From: Gammaproteobacteria bacterium
GTDB taxonomy: Bacteria > Pseudomonadota > Gammaproteobacteria > Pseudomonadales > JAUIET01
Assembly: GCA_030429735.1 (NCBI GenBank)
Contig: JAUIET010000002.1
Coordinates: 124,001 to 188,000, forward strand
Direction: 5' to 3'
DNA: 64,000 nucleotides
Shown: piece by piece, positions 27,986-37,305 of the stretch
Layout: the number at the start of each line of letters is the position of its first letter
How positions within the stretch are numbered: the first letter of the stretch is position 1
Position numbers and translations under genes: made by a program
The notes under the pieces: model-generated
What the model was told of the DNA's origin: nothing
The model's database searches: none
The model's input: only the letters and a program-made list of their open reading frames with translations

Positions 27986-28516
27986 TTGAACGAAAATGAA
28001 CTGCAGACATTAGTCGCACGTACAGTACACGGCGATCGAGTTGCCTTTCAAGCGCTCTATGAATCAACGTCTCCGACTGTTTTCGGTGTTTTGCAGCGCA
28101 TGCTGTCAGACCGCGCTCAGGCCGAAGATGTATTGCAGGATACCTACGTGAAAGTTTGGTCTCGCGCAGGGGAATATCACTACGAGCGGGGCAGGGTAAT
28201 CGGGTGGGTCATCGGAATTGCCCGCAATCGCGCTTTGGATATTCTGCGTGCTAAAAAACGCCGTGGCGAGGTGCAGTCTGCGGACTCATGGCCGCCCGAA
28301 ACGATTGCCGGCAATAGCGGAGAGCTGGAGCAAAACACGGTATTGCAGCAGTGTATGGAACGGCTTGCCGCTATACAGCAACAGAGCATTATTGGTGCAT
28401 TTGTGCACGGCTGGACGCACGAGGAGTTGGCCAAGCTACTGTCTTTGCCGGTTGGTACAGTGAAAAGCCGAATTCGAAGAGGACTGGCATTACTTAAGGA
28501 TTGCCTGGAAAGATGA
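27986..28516 (+). CDS. ECF-type RNA polymerase sigma factor
   Basis: A 176-residue sigma factor. Region 2 is present with the polymerase- and -10-binding segment AEDVLQDTYVKVWSRA and GWVIGIARNRALDILR; region 4 holds the helix-turn-helix HEELAKLLSLPVGTVKSRIR. There is no region 3, so this is an ECF (group 4) factor; with the RskA-like partner it resembles the SigK group. It begins with TTG 6 bases after the TPR gene. Its stop overlaps the anti-sigma start (ATGA). Confidence 0.92.
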   Translation: MNENELQTLVARTVHGDRVAFQALYESTSPTVFGVLQRMLSDRAQAEDVLQDTYVKVWSRAGEYHYERGRVIGWVIGIARNRALDILRAKKRRGEVQSADSWPPETIAGNSGELEQNTVLQQCMERLAAIQQQSIIGAFVHGWTHEELAKLLSLPVGTVKSRIRRGLALLKDCLER

Positions 28517-29217
28517 ATATCCGCGATCCCGAGCTTGTTGATCGATTGGCGAGCGAGTACGTGCTCGGCACCCTGCACGGTAAGGCCAGGCAACGCCTGG
28601 AAACTTTGCTCATAGACCGCGACGATATACGAAGAGCGGTCTGGCGCTGGGAAAATCGGCTCGCTGATCTTTCCTCGACAACACCCCTGTTGGAACCTTC
28701 GAAGAGGGTGTGGACCCGCATCGGTGATCGACTGGGATTTAATGATAAAAAGCAATCATCTGGTTCCACTTTCTGGCATTTATGGAGTGCAGCGGCCAGT
28801 CTCGCGGCTGTAGTGATGGCCGTGTTGCTGATTACATCTACCGATTCTGGTCTCAGTCCAATACCAACAACTGACAATGCCGATCATATAGCCGTAGTGG
28901 GTGAGGGAAATGATCCGCTCTGGTTAATCAGCGCCAATTTAACGTCAGGAGCGCTAACAGCGCGAGCCATTAATGCGCAAGCAGCCGAAGTGGATAAAGT
29001 GTTTGAGCTGTGGATGCTGCCAACCTCCGGTGATCCGCGTTCGATCGGCATACTGCCTGTGTCAGGCAATACCGTTAGTCATCAGATACCACCTGGGTTG
29101 TTGGCCTTATTGAAAGAAAGCAAAGGTTTGGCAATCAGTATCGAACCGATTGGTGGGTCACCCACTGGACTACCAACAGGTCCGGTCGTTCACACTGCCA
29201 CTGTAGTGGGTCTATGA
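28513..29217 (+). CDS. RskA-like membrane anti-sigma factor
   Basis: A 234-residue protein. The N-terminal cytoplasmic part (LASEYVLGTLHGKARQRLE) is the anti-sigma segment of the RskA type, without the zinc HxxxCxxC signature. A membrane helix follows at about residues 90-107 and then the extracytoplasmic RskA domain (FELWMLP, GILPVSG and LAISIEPIGGSPTGLPTGPV). It would hold the ECF sigma factor until an envelope signal releases it. The ATG at 28513 overlaps the sigma gene's stop, giving stoichiometric coupling. Confidence 0.88.
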   Translation: MNIRDPELVDRLASEYVLGTLHGKARQRLETLLIDRDDIRRAVWRWENRLADLSSTTPLLEPSKRVWTRIGDRLGFNDKKQSSGSTFWHLWSAAASLAAVVMAVLLITSTDSGLSPIPTTDNADHIAVVGEGNDPLWLISANLTSGALTARAINAQAAEVDKVFELWMLPTSGDPRSIGILPVSGNTVSHQIPPGLLALLKESKGLAISIEPIGGSPTGLPTGPVVHTATVVGL

Positions 29218-29570
29218 TTGTCGAGAACAGAAGGTGCTAAAACGAATACTGCAAAGTGTTTCGCTAACAGTAGTGTGAATACGCGAATGACAAATAAAGA
29301 TTCGAATAGCCGCATTGTCTGCAACAGTTGTTTGTAGGCAAATGACACGCACATTGCCCGCTTAATCATAGATTCAGAACGCGTCGACATTAACTGCAAG
29401 CTTGAATGGATACACGCACGAATTGATCAGATAAGGGACACTAGGTTTTCCATGCTCAATCAGTACTTCTCAGGCTGAACCGAATTGGCGATCAGCGTAC
29501 TTGGTATCTTACTCAGCGGGAGACTGTCCTATGAGGTCCGCTTGCCCGTGCAAGTGGCGCAACGCGGCCA
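29218..29570. other. Intergenic stretch with no supported gene
   Basis: A 353-base gap between the anti-sigma gene and the antiporter gene. I see no conserved reading frame, tRNA or strong hairpin. It must contain the end of the sigma operon and the promoter of the antiporter gene, but neither is evident. Confidence 0.4.
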
Positions 29571-30539
29571 ATGAGCGCGCTCCTTGACCCGCTGCTGATC
29601 GTCGCCGGCTTTTTGTGCCTGATGCTTGGCGGAAACTATCTGGTACTGGGTGCGGTATCGATTGCCACGCATCTAAGAGTGTCGCCGATGATTATCGGGC
29701 TGACCCTGGTGGGTTTTGGAACGTCGCTGCCAGAGCTGTTCACCAGCGTGCAGGCCGCATTCTACGGTTCGCCAGGCATTGCGATGGGCAACGTGGTTGG
29801 CAGCAACATCGCTAATATATTGCTTATTCTGGGTGCGTCGGCTTTTCTAACCCCGATTGTCATCAACCCGGAGGCTCTCAAGCGTGATGGCGCGGTACTG
29901 CTACTCGCTACCGGCTTATGTCTTGCTGTCGTACTGCTTGGCACGGTTACTGCTCTCGCTGGCGCCGCTTTGTTGCTCGTGTTATTCATTTATCTGTTGG
30001 TGACAATCGCTATCGAGCGTAAGGCGCAAACATCAGCGGCAGAGTTGTATAGCGCGGAAGCTGCTTTGCTGCCCGTGAAAGAGGAAGATGCGCTCTGGTT
30101 GTCGGCAATAAAGTTTCTGATGGGTCTGGGTGTGACGATATTGGGTGCACGGCTCCTGGTGCAGGGCGCGAGTTCGTTTGCCACGCAGCTTGGCGTCTCC
30201 GATGTCGTCATCGGTCTCACTGTGGTCGCAATTGGCACCTCTTTACCCGAACTGGTCACATCTGTGATCGCCGCACGCAGAGGGCAAAGCGACGTTGCTT
30301 TTGGCAACATTGTGGGCAGCAATATCTTCAATATTCTGGGTATTCTGGGCACGACCGCGCTATTGCATCCCTTGGAGGTTGCAGATTCGATTGTCCGCTT
30401 CGATATCTGGATTATGGTTATTGCTGCGGCACTGCTGATCGTGTTTTCCTGGACCGGATGGCGAATTGATCGTCGTGAGGGCGCGATATTATGCGGCGGC
30501 TACGTGCTTTACCTGCTTTGGACGGTGGCCAATGCGTAG
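29571..30539 (+). CDS. Calcium/sodium antiporter, CaCA family (YrbG-like)
   Basis: A 322-residue membrane protein with about ten helices. It contains the two inverted alpha-repeats of the family: [17 protein letters not shown] with [17 protein letters not shown], and [16 protein letters not shown] with [17 protein letters not shown]. The Glu residues in GTSLPE bind the cation. It exchanges Na+ or H+ for Ca2+ across the inner membrane. It is transcribed alone. Confidence 0.93.
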   Translation: MSALLDPLLIVAGFLCLMLGGNYLVLGAVSIATHLRVSPMIIGLTLVGFGTSLPELFTSVQAAFYGSPGIAMGNVVGSNIANILLILGASAFLTPIVINPEALKRDGAVLLLATGLCLAVVLLGTVTALAGAALLLVLFIYLLVTIAIERKAQTSAAELYSAEAALLPVKEEDALWLSAIKFLMGLGVTILGARLLVQGASSFATQLGVSDVVIGLTVVAIGTSLPELVTSVIAARRGQSDVAFGNIVGSNIFNILGILGTTALLHPLEVADSIVRFDIWIMVIAAALLIVFSWTGWRIDRREGAILCGGYVLYLLWTVANA

Positions 30540-30708
30540 CGCCCTAATTGCCCTAAACTAATGACACGTGAGAACAGCCTGAATTTCCTCAAAAAGCCGC
30601 TCAACGTGTCCGACGAGCCCGCTTGGTGCTTGTGGAGTGAGGCGTAAATCCATATAGTTCCCTGTAGCAAGCACTGGTTTGCACTAATTTATACTCACGG
30701 TAGACAGC

Positions 30709-31488
30709 TTGAGCGAAATGCATGTAAAAAGAGTGTACGAACAGCTTTGCCGCGTCGCGTTGCTGGGTGTGCTGCTGGCTGGCTGTACCACAACCAGGCA
30801 AGAGCAGCAGAGAACTGCTCTGCAAGCCGAAATTCAAGCCAGGGAATTGGCCGTGGAAGAGCAGCAAGGAGAGCTGGCCCGGCGCAGCGAGGAACTCGAG
30901 ACTCTCGCTGCCACGCTGACCGCGCAACAAGAAGACATTGCGCGGGAAGCAGAGCGACTAAAAAGTGCGGAAGAAGAGTTAAAGTCCAGGCAAAAGGCAG
31001 TCAGGAAAGTCGTTCCCCAAGGGTTGCCGCCACCCGTTCCTTCGAAGTTTCTGCTGGTGGGTGCGCGCGAACAATTAACGCTGGATCCTCCTGAGATCCA
31101 ACTCCTTGCGTCCATGGATACCGGATCAAGGCGCTGCACCCTGGGCGTGTATCAATTGACAGAGTTTGAGCGCGATGGTGAGCCGCATGTGCGGTTTTCC
31201 ATTGTGCCCGCTGCGGGTCGTGACAGAGTCGAGATCACCAGACCACTGAAAAAGCGCCTTAGAGCATCATCACTCAATAGCTCAGCAAAGAAGCGCCCGG
31301 TGGTGGAAATGCGCGTGCGTTTGGGCAGCATAAACGAAACCACCGAGTTTCTCCTGGTTGAGGACAATGACGCGGAGTTCAGTGAAGTCAGCATAGGTCG
31401 TGATTTGCTGCGGGACCTGGCGATTGTTGACGTTAGCAAGCAAAAGCTGGTTAAAGCGAACACCGGAAACCAGGGACGTTCCAAGTAG
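30709..31488 (+). CDS. Retropepsin-like lipoprotein ('ATP-dependent zinc protease' family)
   Basis: A 259-residue protein. A lipobox (LLAGC) follows the signal peptide, then a ~75-residue coiled coil (heptads rich in Glu, Gln and Ala), and then a domain with the retropepsin signature MDTGSRRCTLGV and FLLVEDNDAEFSEVSIGRD. The family is often labelled zinc protease, but the D-T/S-G motif points to an aspartic protease fold. Start codons TTG 30709 or ATG 30718 are both possible. It lies upstream of the 7TM and ATP-grasp genes, the standard arrangement. Confidence 0.82.
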   Translation: MSEMHVKRVYEQLCRVALLGVLLAGCTTTRQEQQRTALQAEIQARELAVEEQQGELARRSEELETLAATLTAQQEDIAREAERLKSAEEELKSRQKAVRKVVPQGLPPPVPSKFLLVGAREQLTLDPPEIQLLASMDTGSRRCTLGVYQLTEFERDGEPHVRFSIVPAAGRDRVEITRPLKKRLRASSLNSSAKKRPVVEMRVRLGSINETTEFLLVEDNDAEFSEVSIGRDLLRDLAIVDVSKQKLVKANTGNQGRSK

Positions 31489-31553
31489 GGTCAAGGTGCT
31501 ACTGGCTCTCAGACCTTGCATTATCGAGACACCAAGTTAATGGCACATAATCA

Positions 31554-33128
31554 ATGAGCGCTAGAGTCAAGGTTTATATCACGGCCGCGGTTCTGGTTCT
31601 GATCGGACTGGGAATGGCGCTGTACAAAAACCTGGTGCTGGGCTTCCCCATGTTTCCGGGCAATCAGCAGGCGGTATGGACCATTGAAGCCGAAGTCAAT
31701 TTCCTGGCCAGCAACGAATCTGTGGTCGCATCGCTTGCGCTGCCGTCGCGGTCACCCAAAATCAGCATTCTGCAGGAGGACTCGGCGTCCTCCGGCTACG
31801 GGTTCATTGAGGAAACCAGCGGCTCCATGCGTCGGGGTGTCTGGAGCAAACGTAATGCCCGCGGGCAGCAGGCCCTCTACTACCGGATTCAAGTGTACGA
31901 GAATCGGTCAATCATCGATGTTGACTCTGCCAATGTGCCGGTGATTGAGTACCCCGGCTTTGACGAGCCGTTGGAAACAGCCGCGATATCCTTACTGGAT
32001 CAGATACGGGAAATTTCCGCCAATAACAGGACTTTCACGTCACAGCTGTTGTTGGCACTCAATGCGGAAGCGCCCGGCCAGAATGTCATCATGCTGCGTC
32101 GCCAGACAAAATCGGATGAGGATTTGGCGGTGCTTGTCGCACAGTTGCTGGCGATGGAAGGCATCGCGGCACGTGTTATCAGCGGCCTTCGACTGGAAGA
32201 TGGACGGCGCCGGCAGCAACTGAGTTACGGAGTTGAGGTTCTCGACGGAGACGACTGGGAATACTTTAATCTGGAAACCGGAATCACGGGCTTTCCTGAT
32301 CGCTTCCTGTTGTGGCAGCGCGGCGGGCAGGCTCTGCTTGAGGTGGTTGGCGGCAGAAATTCGTCGGTTCAGTTTTCCATCGTTGAGAATTACCGCGGTA
32401 CCAGGGAGCTGCCGCTGAATGCCAATAAAAACGAAGGCGCTGCGCTGATTGATTTTTCGATCTACAGTTTGCCGCTCGCCGAGCAGAATGCGTTCAAGTC
32501 GATTCTGCTGGTGCCGATTGGCGCGCTGGTCGTGGTCATCATGCGCTTGCTGATTGGTGTCAAGACATCCGGCACCTTCATGCCGATTCTGATTGCGCTG
32601 GCTTTTATTCAAACCACGCTGGTGGCCGGTGTGCTGATATTCCTGACCGTTGTTGGCGCCGGCTTGGTCATTCGATCGTTTTTGTCGAGGCTCAACCTGC
32701 TGTTGGTTGCCCGCATATCGGCCGTAATAATCGTGGTGATATTGATCATGGCAATCTTCAGTATTATCAGCAGCAAGCTGGGCATTGAGCGCGCTCTAAC
32801 GGTGACCTTCTTCCCTATGATCATCCTCGCATGGACTATAGAGCGAATGTCTGTTCTGTGGGAAGAAGATGGCCCCAGGGAGGTATTCAAGCAGGGCGCG
32901 GGCAGTTTGCTGGTTGCTGTCATCGCCTATCTTTGCATGACCAATTCGATCATCGAACACCTCACGTTCAATTTTCCCGAGTTACTGCTGGCCCTGTTGG
33001 GCCTGATTTTAGTGCTGGGCCAATACACCGGGTACCGATTAAGCGAACTGCGACGCTTTGAACCCATGATCGAGCACTTCGAGGCGACAGAGAAAGCCGA
33101 TGCTGGCGACACCAAAACAACTTCGTGA
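31554..33128 (+). CDS. Inactive transglutaminase domain fused to seven membrane helices
   Basis: A 524-residue membrane protein. One helix near the N-terminus (residues ~7-25) leads to a periplasmic transglutaminase-like domain (~30-310) that includes EDLAVLVAQLLAMEGIAARV. The usual catalytic Cys of transglutaminases is absent (the region reads NVIMLRRQTKSDEDL), matching the described inactive type. About seven helices follow (~315-500). The end overlaps the ATP-grasp gene by 29 bases. These proteins always accompany the RimK-like ligase, as far as I know; the role is unproven. Confidence 0.85.
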   Translation: MSARVKVYITAAVLVLIGLGMALYKNLVLGFPMFPGNQQAVWTIEAEVNFLASNESVVASLALPSRSPKISILQEDSASSGYGFIEETSGSMRRGVWSKRNARGQQALYYRIQVYENRSIIDVDSANVPVIEYPGFDEPLETAAISLLDQIREISANNRTFTSQLLLALNAEAPGQNVIMLRRQTKSDEDLAVLVAQLLAMEGIAARVISGLRLEDGRRRQQLSYGVEVLDGDDWEYFNLETGITGFPDRFLLWQRGGQALLEVVGGRNSSVQFSIVENYRGTRELPLNANKNEGAALIDFSIYSLPLAEQNAFKSILLVPIGALVVVIMRLLIGVKTSGTFMPILIALAFIQTTLVAGVLIFLTVVGAGLVIRSFLSRLNLLLVARISAVIIVVILIMAIFSIISSKLGIERALTVTFFPMIILAWTIERMSVLWEEDGPREVFKQGAGSLLVAVIAYLCMTNSIIEHLTFNFPELLLALLGLILVLGQYTGYRLSELRRFEPMIEHFEATEKADAGDTKTTS

Positions 33129-34044
33129 ACTAGGCATCCTCGGGATGAACCGGCGCAATGTCAGTATGATTGCCGCCAAGAATCCCCGCCACCTGTACCC
33201 GCTGGTCGACGATAAGCTAAAAACCAAAAAAATTGCTGAAGCGGCGGGCATTGCCGTACCCAGGTTGCTCGCTGTGGTCAGCCAGGAACGCTCGGTCAAG
33301 GACCTGCCGCGCATTCTGGAGAAGTATCGTCAATTCGTTGTTAAACCCTCCAATGGCAGTGGCGGCAAAGGCATTCTTGTTGTAACGCATCATGATGGAG
33401 ACAACTACGTAAAATCCAGTGGCGACCAGATAAGCATGGAGTCGATTCAGCGTCACGTGTCTAACACCCTGAGTGGGCTGTACAGTCTTGGGGGTCGCCC
33501 GGATGTTGCGATGATTGAAGCACTGGTGCAGTTTGATCCGATTTTCGCCGAATACAGCTACGAAGGTGTTCCGGATATTCGGGTGGTTGTGTACATGGGG
33601 TTTCCGGTGATGGCCATGGTGCGCTTGGCAACCCATGAATCAGATGGGAAGGCGAACTTGCATCAGGGCGCGGTGGGTGTCGGCATCGATATTGCGACCG
33701 GGCAACCCCTTCGAGCCGTGCAACATGGACGACCCGTGACTCATCATCCGGACACCAGGCACAAACTGTCAGATGTAAAAATACCGCATTGGGACAGGAT
33801 GCTCAAGCTGGCAGCTGCGTGTTATGACGTAACCGGTATGGGTTATTTGGGCGTGGATATTGTTCTCGACCAAAATCTCGGCCCGTTGATTATCGAGCTG
33901 AATGCACGGCCTGGCTTGGCCATTCAAGTGGCTAACGGTATTGGCTTGTTGCCCCGAATCAAACGTGTCGATGGATTGACTGATGTGCTGAAAAAGCCGG
34001 ATGACCGGGCCGAATGGAGTATGCGAGAATTTGGCATGCTTTAA
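33100..34044 (+). CDS. RimK-like ATP-grasp ligase (alpha-L-glutamate ligase homologue)
   Basis: A 314-residue ATP-grasp enzyme. ATP-binding FVVKPSNGSGGKGILVV and metal-binding IIELNARPGLAIQ are clear, with LGVDIVLD between. RimK relatives add glutamate or other amino acids to a carboxyl group on a protein or small molecule. Here the partner 7TM protein and retropepsin suggest a tag-and-cut system at the envelope (inference, in line with published comparative genomics of amidoligases). The substrate is unknown. Confidence 0.87.
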   Translation: MLATPKQLRELGILGMNRRNVSMIAAKNPRHLYPLVDDKLKTKKIAEAAGIAVPRLLAVVSQERSVKDLPRILEKYRQFVVKPSNGSGGKGILVVTHHDGDNYVKSSGDQISMESIQRHVSNTLSGLYSLGGRPDVAMIEALVQFDPIFAEYSYEGVPDIRVVVYMGFPVMAMVRLATHESDGKANLHQGAVGVGIDIATGQPLRAVQHGRPVTHHPDTRHKLSDVKIPHWDRMLKLAAACYDVTGMGYLGVDIVLDQNLGPLIIELNARPGLAIQVANGIGLLPRIKRVDGLTDVLKKPDDRAEWSMREFGML

Positions 34045-34102
34045 TTCTACTTATGCGTTAAGTCTATTCATGCTTTAAGTCTATTCATGCTTTAAGTCTG
34101 CT
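34036..34102. repeat. 17-base tandem repeat, four copies
   Basis: Unit ATGCTTTAAGTCTATTC. Copies start at 34036 (degenerate, overlapping the last codons and stop of the ATP-grasp gene), 34053 (one mismatch), 34070 (perfect) and 34087 (partial at the end). The unit itself contains the gene's final Met-Leu-stop, so the array probably grew by slippage from the gene end. Confidence 0.85.
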
Positions 34103-34169
34103 ATTGTTCAACGGCAAACCGGGCAGGCTAGCGGGGGTATTGAAAGCGCGTGTGTTACCGCCGACTCGC

Positions 34170-34490
34170 TCAACCAAATCCTGTGTTTGCCTTGTTACCT
34201 TGTGCGCCAAGAAAGAGCTCTGCCGGTCGCCCCTGACCAAAGCCCTGTCCGTAGTCCGCACCTGATGCGGTCACTATGTCGCGAATTTCCTCATTCTCCA
34301 CAAATTCTGCAACGGTTTTTGTTTCCATTACCTGCGCAATATCAATGATTGACTAAACGAATATGCGGCTAACGTTGTCATTTATGATGTCGCGAACGAA
34401 CATACCGTCAATCTTGATGGAATCAACCGGCAGGCTTTTCAGATAGCCAAATGATGAAAGCCCGGTGCCAAGATCATCCAGCGCTTGCTG
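34170..34490 (-). pseudogene. EAL-domain (c-di-GMP phosphodiesterase) remnant
   Basis: Reading the minus strand from about 34490 gives the second half of an EAL domain: [32 protein letters not shown], then an in-frame TAG at 34353-34355, then SIIDIAQVMETKTVAEFVEN and DYGQGFGQGRP. The family's catalytic Asp pair, Lys and final Glu/Gln region are recognisable, but the first half (EAL, N and E motifs) is missing and a stop splits the rest. It is a decayed gene whose 5' end is replaced by the TraB/GumN gene. Confidence 0.8.
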
Positions 34491-35484
34491 TAGGTACCTT
34501 GTAGCCGTTGGCCAATAGCCTAGCCAACAAGCCGTCTTCATGTATAACCTCCCGGATCGGCAGAATTGTGATTGAAGTGCGGTATTCGCGCAGCGCCTGT
34601 TCTGCGCTATTCAACCAACGACTTTCGGATTGCTGAATCGCTTCCTGCAGGCCGGGCGCGAGGCGGAATGGGTCGGCACAGGAGTGTTCAGTATTGGGGT
34701 AATCAAACTGCTGTAACAACCCAGCGTCCCCGGAAATCCAAGCATATGCGCGCTGCAATGCGGCCGTGGTGTCATCGCGCAATGCGGCAACCGTGGTGGC
34801 AAGACAGTCGATTTGCTCGGTGACGGGCAATTTTTCCAGCGCCATGAGTGCGGTGTCGATTTCGATTTCAACTACGCTGTCAATAGTCGGCACTTTGTTG
34901 CGCCGGACGAGCTTGCGAATATGCTTGCTTATCCGATCACTCTTGGCAAAACCAGCCGCCTTGGCCACTCGTTCTTGCAGCTCTTCGGCGGCGAACAAAG
35001 GCTTTAGTCTCGAGACCTTGCGATAGGCGATAGAGTACTGGTCGAGTAACTCAGCGAGAGATGTCTGCAGCGGTGGCGGCAGCAGGTTATTGAGTTCCTG
35101 CTGGCCATCTATTTTTTTCAGCTTGCGAAACCTGCGCATCACTCGTATCAGTGTAATCGGGTTCGACGCACTCGCCGAAACACCAGGTGCCCACAGAAAC
35201 AGCTCCGCTTTCGTGAGAACATGTTCAATCGCGGTAGGATCCCAATCAAACCGTGCCGGTAGTGGGTGCAGACTGCCAAATATATACAAGGTGTTTTGTC
35301 CGTTCTGTACACGCCATAGCGGTGGCCCCGGCCGCCGACCAACCACAACGACCTCGTCGAGTTGCATGGTCGCCTCCGCAGCTGGAGGCGACGGAGAAGA
35401 AGGAACGTTACCCGGGCCTGCAAGCGCACACATCGAAAAGCAGGCGAACGTCAATCTCAAAACAGATAGCTTGAAAAAGTCCAT
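34474..35484 (-). CDS. TraB/GumN family protein, secreted
   Basis: A 336-residue protein. The start at 35484 gives a signal peptide ([20 protein letters not shown], cleavage near ALA). The diagnostic opening [20 protein letters not shown] of TraB/GumN proteins follows. The family resembles the Tiki-type metalloproteases (GxxH and other conserved residues; the SLHPLP His is present). A longer start at 35550 would overlap the upstream hydrolase gene by 26 bases. Its 3' end abuts the EAL remnant. The function is not established. Confidence 0.8.
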   Translation of the reverse strand: MDFFKLSVLRLTFACFSMCALAGPGNVPSSPSPPAAEATMQLDEVVVVGRRPGPPLWRVQNGQNTLYIFGSLHPLPARFDWDPTAIEHVLTKAELFLWAPGVSASASNPITLIRVMRRFRKLKKIDGQQELNNLLPPPLQTSLAELLDQYSIAYRKVSRLKPLFAAEELQERVAKAAGFAKSDRISKHIRKLVRRNKVPTIDSVVEIEIDTALMALEKLPVTEQIDCLATTVAALRDDTTAALQRAYAWISGDAGLLQQFDYPNTEHSCADPFRLAPGLQEAIQQSESRWLNSAEQALREYRTSITILPIREVIHEDGLLARLLANGYKVPTASAG

Positions 35485-35524
35485 ATTGCCCAGTCTGTTA
35501 ACTATTCCAGCAACGAATGTTGGC

Positions 35525-37084
35525 TCAAAACTCGTCGATAATGTTGTCACTTTCCATCACCAATTGTTTGGGGAATGCCTGGTTCTCAAGCTCCAGCACG
35601 CAGCTGCGATCTAAGATGGTCTCGGGGTCTGACAGAAACTGACTGACCAGAGCGCGGGCGCAGCCGCTGCTGCCCACGGTGATATGCCCGCTCAATGGGA
35701 TAACAATATGTGTAGAACGAGATAAGCCCGCGCCAACCAAATCTCCCCACTCCGTTGCTGTGCTGGTGTCACCGCCACCGGAGAGAAGTAAGGTGGGGAT
35801 GCTGGACGTGATGGGCTCAAGCTCGGCGGCGTCTGCTCTCGGCTCGAAAGCCTGGCAGGCGAACTGAAACCCGTCGCTCATGGCAGGATCGAACAGTTGC
35901 GACACGACTTGCGCGCTGAATCCATAGGCATCGGCATCGAAGCTCTGCTCCTCAATGAACAAGCCTTCCTCTGCGCAATTGATAGCGAGGTTGAGAGCGA
36001 CTGACTCGGCCAAATGTGCAATGTCTTCCGGAATCAGTGGATCAGCAGCGGGTTCAGCAGCTGGATCACCGTCGGCAAAACCGGGGCCATCCAGTCGTTG
36101 GGTAATCGCCGCAACAATCGTTCGAATATCATTGTCGCCTAAATGACTTAGTTCGTAACTAAGTAGTGGCGCAGCGGGGTGTCGGTTCAGCTGGGCGAGT
36201 AAGCTCAAGGTGTCGCCGGCCAGGTTAGGCTCGCTAATCGCGGCGGCGAGCTGCTCTAAGATTAAACGCAGGTCTCCAAAGCGGGCTCGGCACGGTGCGT
36301 TCCCTTCGCACTGTTCAATGGTGTAATTCAAGTTGGCCAGAGCGGCCTGCGCGCTTTGAGTGATTCCGTTCACCTCCGGGGGGAACACGCCATCGAGCAC
36401 CATGCCGACGATCCGCTGTGGGCGATCGCGAGCCATCGTCAATGCCACCTTTGTCCCATAGGAAAAACCCACCAGAAAAGCGCGCTCATGGTTGAGTGCC
36501 TCGAGCAGTAAGTCGACATCGCGCGCAAAAACCGCTGTGCGTATCTCTTCGAGAGACACGCCTTCCGACCTGATCGCATCCGCGCATAATTGGACTGACG
36601 CGAGGTCTGTGGGCGGCTCGCATTGCAGCGCAGGCGTGGACCAGCCAACGCCGCGATAATCGATCAAAATTACCGCCCTCTGTTCACGAAGGAACGCGGC
36701 GGGATTGCCTGGCAGAAAATCAGCAGCGCGCAGCGTCGCCGAAGGGCCCGGGCCGCCTTGCAAGTACACAAGGGGTAAGGCGGCGTTATCAGGCTTGGCG
36801 GCGGGAATCACAGCATAGCCCACCCGACGCTCTACTGTATTTGGGTCTTCGTTTGCATCGTAAAGCGCCGGTACGCGCAGCCGGCCACATGCCGCGCCCA
36901 GCGTATCCAGTGCGTCAAGCCAGCACGCCGACGCTTCCAATCGGTGGTTATTCGAATCCATTACAGCACTTTCATTGCCGCCACTTGAACAAGACATCAA
37001 AAATAGTAGGGCAAAAAAAAGAACAATAGGCTTCTCCGATATAAGTCTTGGTACTAATAGGGAATTGAGCGCGATTGATGCCAT
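35525..37084 (-). CDS. Alpha/beta hydrolase, TAP (tripeptidyl aminopeptidase)-type lipoprotein
   Basis: A 519-residue hydrolase with a lipoprotein signal (LLFLMSCSSGG). Oxyanion HGGxP-like segment VYLQGGPGPSA, DYRGVGWS, nucleophile elbow GFSYGTKVAL, C-terminal acid in SGGGDTSTAT and His in PLSGHITVGSSGC define the TAP-like family of proline iminopeptidase relatives. It probably releases amino acids or short peptides in the periplasm. It follows the HTH gene by 3 bases and may be read with it. Confidence 0.85.
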   Translation of the reverse strand: MASIALNSLLVPRLISEKPIVLFFALLFLMSCSSGGNESAVMDSNNHRLEASACWLDALDTLGAACGRLRVPALYDANEDPNTVERRVGYAVIPAAKPDNAALPLVYLQGGPGPSATLRAADFLPGNPAAFLREQRAVILIDYRGVGWSTPALQCEPPTDLASVQLCADAIRSEGVSLEEIRTAVFARDVDLLLEALNHERAFLVGFSYGTKVALTMARDRPQRIVGMVLDGVFPPEVNGITQSAQAALANLNYTIEQCEGNAPCRARFGDLRLILEQLAAAISEPNLAGDTLSLLAQLNRHPAAPLLSYELSHLGDNDIRTIVAAITQRLDGPGFADGDPAAEPAADPLIPEDIAHLAESVALNLAINCAEEGLFIEEQSFDADAYGFSAQVVSQLFDPAMSDGFQFACQAFEPRADAAELEPITSSIPTLLLSGGGDTSTATEWGDLVGAGLSRSTHIVIPLSGHITVGSSGCARALVSQFLSDPETILDRSCVLELENQAFPKQLVMESDNIIDEF

Positions 37085-37087
37085 GGT

Positions 37088-37300
37088 TTACTCCTCTAAT
37101 TCGCGGTATTCAAGAATATCGCCCGGTTGACACTCCAGATAGGCACAGATTTTTTCGAGTGTTGAAAATCGCACACCTTTGACTTTGCCCGATTTCAACA
37201 GCGAGAGATTTTGTTCCGTGATGCCGACGAACTCAGCGAGCTCTTTCGATTTAACCTTGCGCTGTGCCAGCACGACATCGAGCTTCACGACGATAGCCAT
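37088..37300 (-). CDS. Small XRE/Cro-type transcriptional regulator (YozG-like)
   Basis: A 70-residue helix-turn-helix protein: VLAQRKVKSKELAEFVGITE, then QNLSLLKSGKVKGVRF and STLEKICAYLECQPGDILEY, the HTH_26 pattern. The longer open frame to 37540 is a shadow of the DUF2975 gene. It begins 5 bases after that gene. DUF2975/HTH pairs (YoaS/YozG) are a known two-gene unit. Confidence 0.88.
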   Translation of the reverse strand: MAIVVKLDVVLAQRKVKSKELAEFVGITEQNLSLLKSGKVKGVRFSTLEKICAYLECQPGDILEYRELEE

Positions 37301-37305
37301 AATGA

